Positions 32,612 through 40,805 of a DNA stretch of 57,699 bases are shown here, piece after piece. The notes beneath the pieces are model-generated. The model saw only the letters and a list, made by a program, of their open reading frames with translations. It ran no database searches and was not told where the DNA came from. Both the position numbers and the translations under genes were made by a program. Origin of the DNA: Methanobacteriota archaeon (GTDB taxonomy: Archaea > Halobacteriota > Methanomicrobia > Methanomicrobiales > Methanocorpusculaceae); contig JAEWXF010000036.1 of the NCBI GenBank assembly GCA_023396065.1, positions 1 through 57,699 on the forward strand, written 5' to 3'. Numbering within the stretch: position 1 is the first letter of the stretch; every line of letters begins with the position of its first letter.

Positions 32612-32627
32612 GCCGGAAAACTCCGGC
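32612..32627. terminator. Hairpin downstream of metY
   Basis: Arms GCCGGA and TCCGGC enclose a 4-base loop, followed within about 10 bases by a T-run. It lies between the convergent metY and DEAD-box helicase genes and is probably a transcription terminator. Confidence 0.5.
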
Positions 32628-32683
32628 ACCCAGACTATTTTTCAAATATTCAAAAAAAGAAACGTGGAAAAAATCCACAAAAA

Positions 32684-34522
32684 TTAATCTTCAGACTCGT
32701 AGAACCCGCGACCGCGGCTCTCACCGGAATCAAAGTTTCTGCGGTCGGAATTTCTGCGGAAGTTGTTCGGTCCGCGGGACCCGTAGCTGCCCCGGTTGTT
32801 ATTGTACGGACGACGCTCCCCGCGATCTCCGCCGCGGAATCCTCCGCGTGACGAACGGTCACGGTCGCGTTCCTCCTCCTCACGCTCAGAGCGCGGAGTT
32901 GCCGTCTGAATATCTAGCGGCTGGCCGCGGATTGTCTTCTCGCTCATAATACTGAGAACAGCAGGTGCGTGCTCCAGTGGAACCTCAACAAACGAATAGT
33001 TCCCGTACAGATCAATTCTGCCGATACAGCTGCCCGGAATATTACATTCACCGGCAAACGCACCAACGATATCCTTCGGGCGAATCTGCTGATTCTTCCC
33101 AAGCGTAATTCTGAACCGGACCATACCCGGCTCGGCACCGGTATTCTCAAACGAACCCGATGAAACAGAAGCACTTTCAGAGGCCGCGGACTCACCTTCA
33201 GCCGAAGCACCATTCTTGCCGGTGGCAAGATGCATCTTCAGCAGCGCTGCCGCAACCTCAATACTCGTCGTCTCCCCCTCATCCTCAGTCTCCAGAAGCT
33301 GCTCGACAAGCGGAAGGTACTTCTCCAGGTTCCCCTCGGCCATTACTTTGCGGACCTTATCAAGGAACATCTGAATCTTCATCTCCGCAACATCATCCAG
33401 TGACGGCAGAGGGGTCTTGGCAATCTTAATCTTCGCATACCGCTGGATATCACGAAGCTTATAGATCTCACGCGGCGCAACAAACGTCACCGATTTCCCG
33501 GCTCTGCCTGCACGGCCGGTCCTGCCGATACGGTGCACATAATACTCCACATCCTGCGGAACATCATAGTTAAACACCATATCTACATCATCCACATCAA
33601 TACCGCGTGCTGCAACATCCGTTGCGATCAGCACATCAATGGACCCGCTGCGGAACCGTGCCATAACCCGGTCGCGCTGCATCTGCTTCATATCTCCATG
33701 GAGAGCCTCCACAAAGTACCCGCGTGCCTGCAGCCGGCTCATCAGATCATCAACCGTCCGTTTCGTGTTACAGAAAACGAGAGCCAGTTCCGGATTATTC
33801 ATATCCAGCAGCCGGCACAGTGCTTCAAGCTTATCGCGCTCGCGCACCTCAATGTACGTCTGCTCAATCTGCGGCACCGTCAGCTCACGGCGTGTAATCT
33901 TCACAAACTGTGGATCATGCTGGAATTTCCGGGTAATCTCCAGAATCGGTGCCGGCATCGTTGCCGAGAACAGAATCGTCTGGCGGTCCTCAGGAGTGTG
34001 GTGGAAAATATCCTCGATATCCTCACGGAAACCCATATCCAGCATCTGGTCAGCCTCATCAAGAACAAACATCTTGACTGAATCCAGATGCAGCGTCCCG
34101 CGTTTCAGATGATCAATAACTCTTCCCGGAGTTCCGATAACTACCTGGACAGACCCGCGGAGCACCTTTAACTGGCGCTCAATCGGCTGCCCGCCGTAGA
34201 TAGGAACAACACTCAGTCCCTGTTTATATTTCATCAGCCGGGAAAATTCCTCGGCAGTCTGTATTGCAAGTTCCCTGGTAGGTGAGAGCACTAACGCCTG
34301 CACCGCTTTGTTATTTGGATCAAGCCCCTCGATAATTGGAATCCCGAACGCCGCCGTTTTCCCCGTACCCGTCTGAGCCTGCCCGGTCACATCGTGCCCC
34401 TCAAGAATCTGCGGAATTGCCATCGCCTGAATAGGTGTCGGCTCCTCAAATCCCATGTCCTCAATCGCCTGAAGAAGTTCCTCGGAGATTGCGAACTCTG
34501 CGAATGTTTTCGTTTCGTCCAT
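32684..34522 (-). CDS. DEAD-box RNA helicase with DbpA-type RNA-binding domain and RG-rich tail
   Basis: A 612-residue ATP-dependent RNA helicase. The Q motif is FEEPTPIQAMAIPQIL, Walker A is AQTGTGKT, motif II is VLDEADQMLDMGF, motif III is FSATMP and motif VI is HRIGRTGRAGR. After a linker come about 75 residues (VRFRITLGKNQQIRPKDIVGAFAG through VPLEHAPAVLSIM) of the DbpA/CsdA RNA-recognition type. An arginine/glycine-rich C-terminus follows, GGFRGGDRGERRPYNNNRG and beyond. The plan matches bacterial DeaD/CsdA proteins, which remodel rRNA and mRNA in the cold. A minus-strand TATA element, CTATACTATAAG, lies at about 34547-34559, giving a short leader. Confidence 0.93.
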   Translation of the reverse strand: MDETKTFAEFAISEELLQAIEDMGFEEPTPIQAMAIPQILEGHDVTGQAQTGTGKTAAFGIPIIEGLDPNNKAVQALVLSPTRELAIQTAEEFSRLMKYKQGLSVVPIYGGQPIERQLKVLRGSVQVVIGTPGRVIDHLKRGTLHLDSVKMFVLDEADQMLDMGFREDIEDIFHHTPEDRQTILFSATMPAPILEITRKFQHDPQFVKITRRELTVPQIEQTYIEVRERDKLEALCRLLDMNNPELALVFCNTKRTVDDLMSRLQARGYFVEALHGDMKQMQRDRVMARFRSGSIDVLIATDVAARGIDVDDVDMVFNYDVPQDVEYYVHRIGRTGRAGRAGKSVTFVAPREIYKLRDIQRYAKIKIAKTPLPSLDDVAEMKIQMFLDKVRKVMAEGNLEKYLPLVEQLLETEDEGETTSIEVAAALLKMHLATGKNGASAEGESAASESASVSSGSFENTGAEPGMVRFRITLGKNQQIRPKDIVGAFAGECNIPGSCIGRIDLYGNYSFVEVPLEHAPAVLSIMSEKTIRGQPLDIQTATPRSEREEEERDRDRSSRGGFRGGDRGERRPYNNNRGSYGSRGPNNFRRNSDRRNFDSGESRGRGFYESED

Positions 34523-34680
34523 TCAGTTATGTAATGTGTCTTCAGATCTTATAGTATAGTGGGTATCCACAAAGGGAACCCGAAAAGATATTTTATCAGG
34601 ATACTGGGCTGTCGGATAAGAAGAGAAGCCTGAGCGGGGGTAATATATTACCCGGACGGCAACCAATCACATACACACGT

Positions 34681-35784
34681 ATGGAGGAAGTATTCATTGC
34701 CCGCGCAGGAGCACTCTCTGCAAAGCGAAACACCGCAAGCAAAATCAAAGCACTGTGTGCTGCCGCCGGTCTCGAAAACATGGTCTCCCCGGGAGACCTC
34801 ACCGCAGTCAAAGTCCACTTCGGAGAACGCGGTAACGACGCATTTGTCAATGCCCTGCATGTAGCAGACATCGTCTCCGAAGTAAAGGAGACCGGGGCCA
34901 AACCGTTCCTGACCGACACAAACACACTCTATCTGGGTGGGAGACGCAACGCTGTTGATCACGTGGAAACCGCAATGCGTCACGGATTCTGCTACCCGGT
35001 CACTGACTGCCCGGTGATTATTGCCGACGGACTGAAGGGAACAAACTCCCGAAGTGTGGAAGTCTACGGCAAACACTTCGACACGGTAAAAGTTGCTGCC
35101 GACATTGCCGCAGCCGACAGCATTGTGGTAGTCTCACATTTCAAAGGCCATGAAGTCGCAGGATTTGGCGGAGCACTGAAAAATCTTGGGATGGGCTGCG
35201 CTTCCAGTGAGGGAAAACGCGAACAGCACACCACACGGCCTTTTGTCAAAGAAGATGCCTGCATCACCTGCGGTTCCTGCATCAATGCCTGTCCCGAGTT
35301 CTGCATCAGTCTGGAGGGAAAATCCATCGCTATTGATCTGGAACACTGTATCGGCTGCCTTATGTGCATGAACACCTGCCCGGAGCATGCCATTGATATT
35401 GACTGGAAAGATGACGGCACCGTCTTCGTCGAACGAATGATCGAGTATGCAGCCGGCGCCGTGGCAAACAAAACCGGACGGGCACTCTACATAAACTTCC
35501 TGACCGACATTACCCCGCATTGTGACTGCACACCGTGGAATGACATCCCGATTGTACCGGACATCGGGATTCTTGCATCCCGTGACCCGGTCGCTCTGGA
35601 CAAAGCCTGCTATGATCTGGTCAATGAGGCAGAAGGTATCTACGGAAGTCTCCTGCCGGATCATCATCACTGCGGCGAGGAAAAATTCACCCGGGTCTGG
35701 CCGGGAACAAGACCTGAACTCCAGTTCCGGTATGCCGAGGAAATGGGACTTGGACATGCCGAATATCAGCTGAAAGAGATATAA
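34681..35784 (+). CDS. DUF362 protein with two [4Fe-4S] ferredoxin motifs
   Basis: A 367-residue protein. The N-terminal part (FGERGNDAFVNALHVADIV, then VVSHFKGHEVAGFGGALKNLGMGCAS) and the C-terminal part (DIGILASRDPVALDKACYDLVN) are DUF362. Between them, near residues 195-240, are two ferredoxin clusters, CITCGSCINACPEFC and CIGCLMCMNTCPEH. It is presumably a soluble electron-transfer or iron-sulfur protein of unknown partner. DUF362 ferredoxins are common in anaerobes, and some act in radical or cofactor chemistry. The TATA element TAATATATTA (34641-34650) lies 31 bp before the ATG, so the leader is very short. Confidence 0.9.
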   Translation: MEEVFIARAGALSAKRNTASKIKALCAAAGLENMVSPGDLTAVKVHFGERGNDAFVNALHVADIVSEVKETGAKPFLTDTNTLYLGGRRNAVDHVETAMRHGFCYPVTDCPVIIADGLKGTNSRSVEVYGKHFDTVKVAADIAAADSIVVVSHFKGHEVAGFGGALKNLGMGCASSEGKREQHTTRPFVKEDACITCGSCINACPEFCISLEGKSIAIDLEHCIGCLMCMNTCPEHAIDIDWKDDGTVFVERMIEYAAGAVANKTGRALYINFLTDITPHCDCTPWNDIPIVPDIGILASRDPVALDKACYDLVNEAEGIYGSLLPDHHHCGEEKFTRVWPGTRPELQFRYAEEMGLGHAEYQLKEI

Positions 35785-35861
35785 TCAAACATATGTTTTT
35801 CTGAAAATTCTTTTTTCAACGAACAGCCTTATTGCAGAGTTCATACCAACATAGTACACTC

Positions 35862-37079
35862 ATGGAGTTCAGACCGCGCCTCATTGCGATGCCCCTGGTG
35901 GTGACGCTGTTGATGCTGATCGCGCCGCTGATTCATCCGTATGTCGTGGGAGCAGTGGTGATCCTGCTCTCGATTATTCTCTATACTATTCATAAAACCC
36001 AGTATCTGGCAATTGCTGTCGCAGTTCTCGCATTTTTATACGGTGTTAGTCTGATTCCGGTCACCGGTTTTCTCGGTCCCCTGATGATGATTGCCTGGGG
36101 AGAGTATCTCGCCCGAAGATTTTCCCAATATGGTCCGGAGATGCTGATCTTTACCGGAGGTGCCATCCTAGGGGTCGTAGCGACGATGCTGTGGTGCCAT
36201 CAGTTTGACGGTCTGGTCGCAATCATCGCGGTGGTTGTTCTGCTGATGCTCCGAAGTATTCTGACGGACCGGGATGACGCAGGAATGATCGGTCTGCTCG
36301 GCGTTGCCATGACCATTACGCTGTTTGCAGACCTCGAATTTTCCGTCAATACTACGATGCTGGTCCTGGCAGTGGTTATCTGTGCAGGATTTGCCTACTT
36401 TGCGTTCCGGGCAAAGACGGTTGATGCAAGCGGTGTGTTTGCCGCGGTTCTGTTCGGCATAATTCTGATCACCTTTGCCGGGGTGAACTGGTTTCTGGTG
36501 GTCATTACCTTTTTCATTTTGGGTTCGTTTTTCACAAAATACCGGTATGCCGAGAAGGTATTCCTTGGAGTCGAACAGGGCAAAAGCGGCCGGCGCGGAT
36601 ATATGAATGCATTTGCAAATGCGCTTGTCGGTATTGTCGGTGCGGTTCTGTATGGAATCACCGGAGATATCGCCTGTGCGGCTCTGTTCCTCGGATGCAT
36701 TGCAACTGCAACAGCAGATACACTGGCAAGTGAGATCGGGGTGACCGGCGGAACGCCGTACATGATCACAACTCTCCGCCCGGTCCCGGCAGGTACAAAC
36801 GGAGGAGTGACCGTTCTCGGTGAGCTTGCCTGCCTGCTGGGCGCAATAATAATCTGTGGTCTGGCATTTATTCTCGGAGTTGCCCCCTGGTATGTCTGTC
36901 TCATCGGTGTTGTCGCGGGATTTGTTGGTACCAATGTGGACAGTCTGATCGGTGCCCTGATCGAAAACAAAGGCGTTATCGGAAACTCAGGAACAAATCT
37001 CCTCGCCACCCTTTCCGGCGGCCTGTTTGCGATGATTCTCTACTGGATCTGCATGGCGGTCGGGTCTGTGGTTTTCTGA
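35862..37079 (+). CDS. DUF92 family integral membrane protein
   Basis: A 405-residue protein with about ten or more membrane helices. The C-terminal half holds the DUF92 signature: VNAFANALVGIVGA-like (here YMNAFANALVGIVGAVL), GCIATATADTLASEIG and GTNGGVTVLGELACLLGA. Plant relatives (VTE6) phosphorylate phytyl phosphate, so archaeal members may act on prenyl phosphates, which would suit ether-lipid metabolism. This is an inference. The start at MEFRPRLIAMP is chosen, as an in-frame ATG ten codons upstream gives no membrane-protein N-terminus. The next gene, convergent, encodes a phospholipid synthase, which supports a lipid context. Confidence 0.85.
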   Translation: MEFRPRLIAMPLVVTLLMLIAPLIHPYVVGAVVILLSIILYTIHKTQYLAIAVAVLAFLYGVSLIPVTGFLGPLMMIAWGEYLARRFSQYGPEMLIFTGGAILGVVATMLWCHQFDGLVAIIAVVVLLMLRSILTDRDDAGMIGLLGVAMTITLFADLEFSVNTTMLVLAVVICAGFAYFAFRAKTVDASGVFAAVLFGIILITFAGVNWFLVVITFFILGSFFTKYRYAEKVFLGVEQGKSGRRGYMNAFANALVGIVGAVLYGITGDIACAALFLGCIATATADTLASEIGVTGGTPYMITTLRPVPAGTNGGVTVLGELACLLGAIIICGLAFILGVAPWYVCLIGVVAGFVGTNVDSLIGALIENKGVIGNSGTNLLATLSGGLFAMILYWICMAVGSVVF

Positions 37080-37086
37080 TCAGGTC

Positions 37087-37184
37087 AGCTCCTCAGGAAA
37101 TCTTTGAACGTTCGAAAATTTCCGTGAGGGCAGCTTACTTTTCTGCAAGCTCAAATCCCCCGGACGTGGGCTTTACGGTAGCCC
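37087..37184. other. Cluster of mutually exclusive hairpins between convergent genes
   Basis: Three stem-loops are seen. The first is 37091-37129 (CCTCAGGAAAT with ATTTCCGTGAGG, one bulge), extended by AGCT at 37087-37090 with AGCT at 37132-37135. The second is 37132-37151 (AGCTT with AAGCT), which uses the same AGCT and so competes with the extension of the first. The third is 37168-37184 (GGGCT with AGCCC). This exceeds what a simple terminator needs. It could be a bidirectional terminator or a structured 3' RNA. Confidence 0.45.
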
Positions 37185-37208
37185 GCCCTGCCGATGCCAG
37201 ATTTTGAT

Positions 37209-37856
37209 CTACTCTTCCTTGTAGGAACCGTGACGGCGTGCAAGATAGACCATTCTCTGAAGGGCCGACAGATTTGTGCAGACCGCAATCAGAATCACGG
37301 CAATCCAGATCTGGCTGATCAGGCCGAAGACAATCAGACAGAGAATGGTTTCCGGTCTGCCGAAAAATCCGATCCCTTCGAGAGGATCGCTGATCTTTCC
37401 GTCCTCTTTTTTCGTGTAGCCGATCTCGGCGTAGGTTACCGGCTTGATGAACGTATTCATCAGCGACCCGATAATCGCAAGACCCACAAGGGCCGCGTCC
37501 ACATAGGCTGGAACCGCAACAAACTGGGACACGATGGCAGTCCCCGACAGCCCGATACCGAGCAGAACCAGACCGTCCACATATTTATCAATTATCCAGT
37601 CCAGAACCGCACCAAAATCACTTTTCCGATGCGTCTTGCGGGCAACACTCCCGTCCACCAGGTCCAGAACCGCAGAGATCAGCAGAAGAATACTTCCCGG
37701 CAGAAACGCATGGAACATATAGCAGACAGCACAGGCAATGCCGAAAATCAGCGAGAGAACAGTAATCTGATTTGGCTTCAGTCCGATTCGGACAAAAGCA
37801 TTAGCCACCGGCTCAATACATCCGATGAGTCGTGGACGAAGTGCGGTGATATTCAT
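37209..37856 (-). CDS. CDP-alcohol phosphatidyltransferase family (archaetidyl phospholipid synthase)
   Basis: A 215-residue membrane enzyme with six predicted helices. The family motif D-G-x2-A-R-x8-G-x3-D-x3-D is complete, starting at DGSVARKTHRKSDFG around residue 70. It condenses a CDP-activated archaeol with an alcohol or alcohol phosphate, forming a polar lipid head group. The short length and sequence RIGLKPNQITVLSL near the start are like archaetidylinositol-phosphate synthases and PgsA-type enzymes, but the head-group substrate cannot be assigned from sequence alone. It is divergent from arfC and convergent with DUF92. Confidence 0.85.
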   Translation of the reverse strand: MNITALRPRLIGCIEPVANAFVRIGLKPNQITVLSLIFGIACAVCYMFHAFLPGSILLLISAVLDLVDGSVARKTHRKSDFGAVLDWIIDKYVDGLVLLGIGLSGTAIVSQFVAVPAYVDAALVGLAIIGSLMNTFIKPVTYAEIGYTKKEDGKISDPLEGIGFFGRPETILCLIVFGLISQIWIAVILIAVCTNLSALQRMVYLARRHGSYKEE

Positions 37857-37954
37857 GAGTTCAGCCTGACATCGGCGGACAGGTATATTCCGTGCCGTTC
37901 GATACTAAATATTCTTATATCTTCCAAGGTATATGAATCAGAAGGAATACTTTC

Positions 37955-38635
37955 ATGAATACGATACTGCACAAACCGCATGTGCTGATGATATCAGAGA
38001 TAACTGCGGACGGAAAACTAACACTGAAACGGGGAGCTTCCAGTAAAATTCTCATGAAGCACATGTCCCATGAGGCAGAGATCCTGCTGCACGAAACACG
38101 TGCCGAGTACGATGCAATCATGGTCGGCTCCTCCACGATCAAAATTGACAATTCGTATCTGACCGTACGAATGGTCCCGGGTACCAGCCCTCTCCGGGTA
38201 ATTCCCTCCGGTATGGCGGACATCCCGCTGGATGCAAATGTTCTGGATACATCAGCTGTCCCTACCGTAATTGCCGTGTCAGAAAACGCACCCGCGGACC
38301 GGGTGGCTGCACTCAGGGAAAAAGGTGTGGATGTAGTGGTGGCAGGATCCGGAAAAGTTGATCTGCCGCTCCTGATGGATATCCTCTACCGTGACTATCA
38401 GGTCCGGAAACTCATCATCGAAGGCGGGCCTACCCTGAACTGGCATATGCTGCACTATCATCTGGTGGACGAGATACGGCTGATTCACCTGCCGTTCATC
38501 GTCGGCGGCAACGACACCCCGTCACTGGTCGGCGGTATGCACATCGACTCGGAAGATCAGATGATTCATCTGGAACTGAAACAGACGAAAATGGCCGGCT
38601 CCAATCTGGTAACCGAGTACAACGTTCTCTACTGA
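37955..38635 (+). CDS. arfC: 2,5-diamino-6-(ribosylamino)pyrimidinone 5'-phosphate reductase (riboflavin/F420 precursor pathway)
   Basis: A 226-residue enzyme of the RibD C-terminal reductase (dihydrofolate-reductase-like) family. HVLMISEITADGKLTLKRGAS opens the fold. IMVGSSTIKIDNSYLTVR and KLIIEGGPTLNWHMLHYHLVDEIRLIHLPFIVGG are the typical substrate and NADPH segments. In archaea it reduces the ribosyl group early in riboflavin synthesis and is encoded apart from a deaminase. Riboflavin intermediates also feed the deazaflavin F420, and cofC lies in the same window. A TATA-like ATATTCTTATATC lies near 37908-37920. Confidence 0.9.
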   Translation: MNTILHKPHVLMISEITADGKLTLKRGASSKILMKHMSHEAEILLHETRAEYDAIMVGSSTIKIDNSYLTVRMVPGTSPLRVIPSGMADIPLDANVLDTSAVPTVIAVSENAPADRVAALREKGVDVVVAGSGKVDLPLLMDILYRDYQVRKLIIEGGPTLNWHMLHYHLVDEIRLIHLPFIVGGNDTPSLVGGMHIDSEDQMIHLELKQTKMAGSNLVTEYNVLY

Positions 38636-38683
38636 CCGGCCGGTTCCCAATATTTTATTTTCTTTCCAAGAGATTGTACTGAT

Positions 38684-39151
38684 ATGTCACTTGGAGTCGG
38701 GGACACCATCCCCTCATTCTGTCTGCCGGACGCAGAAAATACCAAAGTCTGCATGCCGGACACCTCAGCAAAGCTTAGTGTTCTGTACTTTTATCCAAAA
38801 GACAACACCTCCGGCTGTACGCTGGAAGCAAAGGAGTTTTCCGCACTGTACCCCGAGTTTCAGAAACTCGGGGTTCCGGTCTACGGTATCAGTCAGGACA
38901 GTACAAAAAGCCATGAAAAGTTCATCGCAAAACAGGACCTGACTATTCCCCTGCTTTCAGATCCGGACCACGTCGCAATTGAAGGGTTTGGAGTCTGGGT
39001 TCAGAAAAAACTCTATGGTCGTGAGTACATGGGGGTTGACCGCAGTACCTTTGTCATCGACGGGTCCGGAAAAATTCTTGCTGCATGGAACAAAGTCAAA
39101 GCCAAAGGCCATGCAGCAGATGTCCTTGCAGCGGTGCGGGAACTGCTCTAA
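38684..39151 (+). CDS. bcp: Peroxiredoxin of the Bcp/PrxQ type, lacking the usual resolving cysteine
   Basis: A 155-residue thiol peroxidase. YFYPKDNTSGCTLEAKEFSALYPEFQKLG is the PrxQ active-site region with peroxidatic Cys45. In E. coli BCP the resolving cysteine is at residue 50; here that residue is Lys, and no Cys replaces it in the same helix. Two other cysteines (Cys13, Cys23) are near the N-terminus. The enzyme may therefore act as a 1-Cys peroxiredoxin needing an external thiol such as the thioredoxin encoded at 15.2 kb. The product is probably cytosolic. It follows arfC by about 48 bp. Confidence 0.92.
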   Translation: MSLGVGDTIPSFCLPDAENTKVCMPDTSAKLSVLYFYPKDNTSGCTLEAKEFSALYPEFQKLGVPVYGISQDSTKSHEKFIAKQDLTIPLLSDPDHVAIEGFGVWVQKKLYGREYMGVDRSTFVIDGSGKILAAWNKVKAKGHAADVLAAVRELL

Positions 39152-39220
39152 CTTCAGGAATCCAGCATCCGGGTTGTGGCGCACATACACGCTACGAAGC
39201 TTACCACGCCGATATACGGC

Positions 39221-39269
39221 AGTCTTCATACGTCTACATATCCTTCAAGCAAGGACATCTCTGAAGACT
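39221..39269. other. Two-tier hairpin between bcp and sua5
   Basis: Outer arms AGTCTTCA (39221-39228) and TGAAGACT (39262-39269) pair over 8 bp. Inner arms TCCTT (39241-39245) and AAGGA (39251-39255) close a 5-base loop. It lies in the 135-bp gap between convergent genes and could be a bidirectional terminator or a small structured RNA. The left part of the gap (39152-39220) shows nothing else. Confidence 0.45.
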
Positions 39270-39286
39270 GTATCAATGTTCAGAAC

Positions 39287-39961
39287 TTATGCACGTTCCT
39301 CTTTCAGGAACGTTGCAATCTCCTCAAGCAGCGCACCGGGACGCTCAATTTTTCCGGTCGCCAGATTGACTACCGTACTGGGAGTTCCGGGAAGTTTTCC
39401 CCCGTCAATCAGATAGTCATGGGGGACGTTGACCTGATCTGCGGTAACGGGAGATATCTCCCCGGAAATATTCGCAGAGGTTGCCGTTATCGGACTGTCA
39501 AGTGCGGTAATTACCGCCTGCGCCACCGCATGATCCGGGTAACGGATGCCGATCGTTCCGGTACCCCCGGAGAGATCCGACGGGAGACACCGTTTCACCG
39601 GGAGAACAACCGTTACCGGTCCCGGCAGAAATTTCTGCAGAAACCGTTCGGCAAATTCATCCACATAGGCGATTGCGTCGATCATCTCCAGATCCGAAAC
39701 GGCAACTGAGATGGGTTTTCCCATAGGACGCTGTTTTGCCTCATAGACTTTATAGACCGCAATCTCGGAAAGGGCATCTGCCCCGAGACCGTAAATCGTC
39801 TCGGTTGGATACACCACAAGTCCGTCACGGGAAAGTACCCGGACTGCTTTTTCAATCACGGCTTCCAGAGCCGGGGTAACCGCATCACGTTCAAAGTTGT
39901 AGGGGCTGCAGCATGCAGCTTCCTCTTTCGTATCTTCAGTCATTTGCATAGAACATTGCAC
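39287..39961 (-). CDS. sua5: L-threonylcarbamoyladenylate synthase (Sua5/YrdC)
   Basis: A 224-residue YrdC-fold enzyme that makes threonylcarbamoyl-AMP from threonine, bicarbonate and ATP for the t6A37 modification of tRNAs reading ANN codons. Signature segments are VVYPTETIYGLGADALSE, YEAKQRPMGKPISVAV, FLPGPVTVVLP, GTIGIRYPDH and ITATSANISGE. The C-terminal Sua5 domain of long homologues is absent, so this is the short YrdC form with an N-terminal extension of about 35 residues. The start is three bases after the stop of the ACT-domain gene on the same strand, so they are probably co-transcribed. Confidence 0.93.
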   Translation of the reverse strand: MQCSMQMTEDTKEEAACCSPYNFERDAVTPALEAVIEKAVRVLSRDGLVVYPTETIYGLGADALSEIAVYKVYEAKQRPMGKPISVAVSDLEMIDAIAYVDEFAERFLQKFLPGPVTVVLPVKRCLPSDLSGGTGTIGIRYPDHAVAQAVITALDSPITATSANISGEISPVTADQVNVPHDYLIDGGKLPGTPSTVVNLATGKIERPGALLEEIATFLKEERA

Positions 39962-39964
39962 CTC

Positions 39965-40645
39965 TCAGAACTCGCGTCCTCTGACACGATTCAGATCAAA
40001 CACACCAATGGAACTGACGTGCATAACTGCCATGACCCCGGCCTGAATCGGATCCGTGATCACCAGGTCCGCAGCTGCGGACGCACTGCCCACCATCTTC
40101 AGGCATATTACCGGAATTCCGGCAGCTTGGACTGTATGAATGGCGTCGGTGATCTCGCCCCCCATAATGGATCCGGCGAGGACCAGAATGGACGCACGCG
40201 GCAGCCGCACCACTGCCTTCACCGCGCCTGCAAGATTCGTCTCTCCTACGAGCGGGATGGTATCCACCGAAATGCGTTCGCCGCGGATATTATGCCGGTC
40301 AGCCTCGTTGACTGCACCCATGGCAACCTGCGCGACCTGGGCGCCTCCCCCCATGACAATGACACGTTTCCCGAAAATTGCGGAGAAGGTATCAAGCAGT
40401 TCCACCCGGCGGATGTCCGGAATCTGCCGGAGAGCGGCGAGCAGCGCTTCGATGTCCCCGCCCTCAATCTCCAGATCCATCAGAGAGTAGCCCTTGTCAG
40501 GTCCACGCTCCAAAGTCCCCTGCTGGGTTAAGACAATGTTGGCATTGTGCTCAGCGCATACGGATCCTATGTCCCGAAGGACACCCTTTTTGTTCTCGGT
40601 GATAAGACTGATCGCAGAATGCCGGAGCTGTGGTGATTCACTCAT
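39965..40645 (-). CDS. ACT-domain protein (ACT + conserved C-terminal domain)
   Basis: A 226-residue protein starting MSESPQLRHSA. Residues 5-85 form an ACT domain (AISLITENKKGVLRDIGSVCAEHNANIVL), a small-molecule, often amino-acid, binding module. The C-terminal part (FGKRVIVMGGGAQVAQVAMGAVNEADRHNI, then GETNLAGAVKAVVRLPRASILVLAGSIMGG) is conserved in methanogens and probably corresponds to DUF5612. The role is unknown; amino-acid sensing is plausible. A longer in-frame start would lie inside the tRNA-Gly gene and is rejected. It is directly downstream of tRNA-Gly and upstream of sua5 on the same strand. Confidence 0.8.
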   Translation of the reverse strand: MSESPQLRHSAISLITENKKGVLRDIGSVCAEHNANIVLTQQGTLERGPDKGYSLMDLEIEGGDIEALLAALRQIPDIRRVELLDTFSAIFGKRVIVMGGGAQVAQVAMGAVNEADRHNIRGERISVDTIPLVGETNLAGAVKAVVRLPRASILVLAGSIMGGEITDAIHTVQAAGIPVICLKMVGSASAAADLVITDPIQAGVMAVMHVSSIGVFDLNRVRGREF

Positions 40646-40653
40646 AAAAGAAG

Positions 40654-40724
40654 TGCGATAACCGGGGATCGAACCCGGGTTAGAGGCTTGGGAAGCCCCT
40701 GTCATACCGCTAGACCATTATCGC
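40654..40724 (-). tRNA. tRNA-Gly (anticodon CCC)
   Basis: Read on the minus strand this is a 71-nt tRNA. Acceptor strands GCGATAA and TTATCGC pair perfectly and the discriminator is A. The anticodon loop is TTCCCAA with anticodon CCC. The T-arm CCGGG/CCCGG with loop TTCGATC is canonical. The 3' end is 9 bp from the start codon of the ACT-domain gene on the same strand, so transcription may continue into that gene. Confidence 0.94.
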
Positions 40725-40805
40725 ATGGCTATATCAGATTCGCCGTCTCGGAATATAGATATTCTGTTGTGGCCCGGAGGGAACCCGAAAATTTTTGGCA
40801 CAGGA

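Noticed and set aside
37140..37190. Known riboswitch class (fluoride or TPP type) in the convergent gap
   Set aside because: The conserved cores of those classes are not present, and no gene starts downstream on either strand.
39965..40705. Longer form of the ACT protein starting inside tRNA-Gly
   Set aside because: The start lies in the tRNA; the ATG at 40645 gives a sensible ACT domain.
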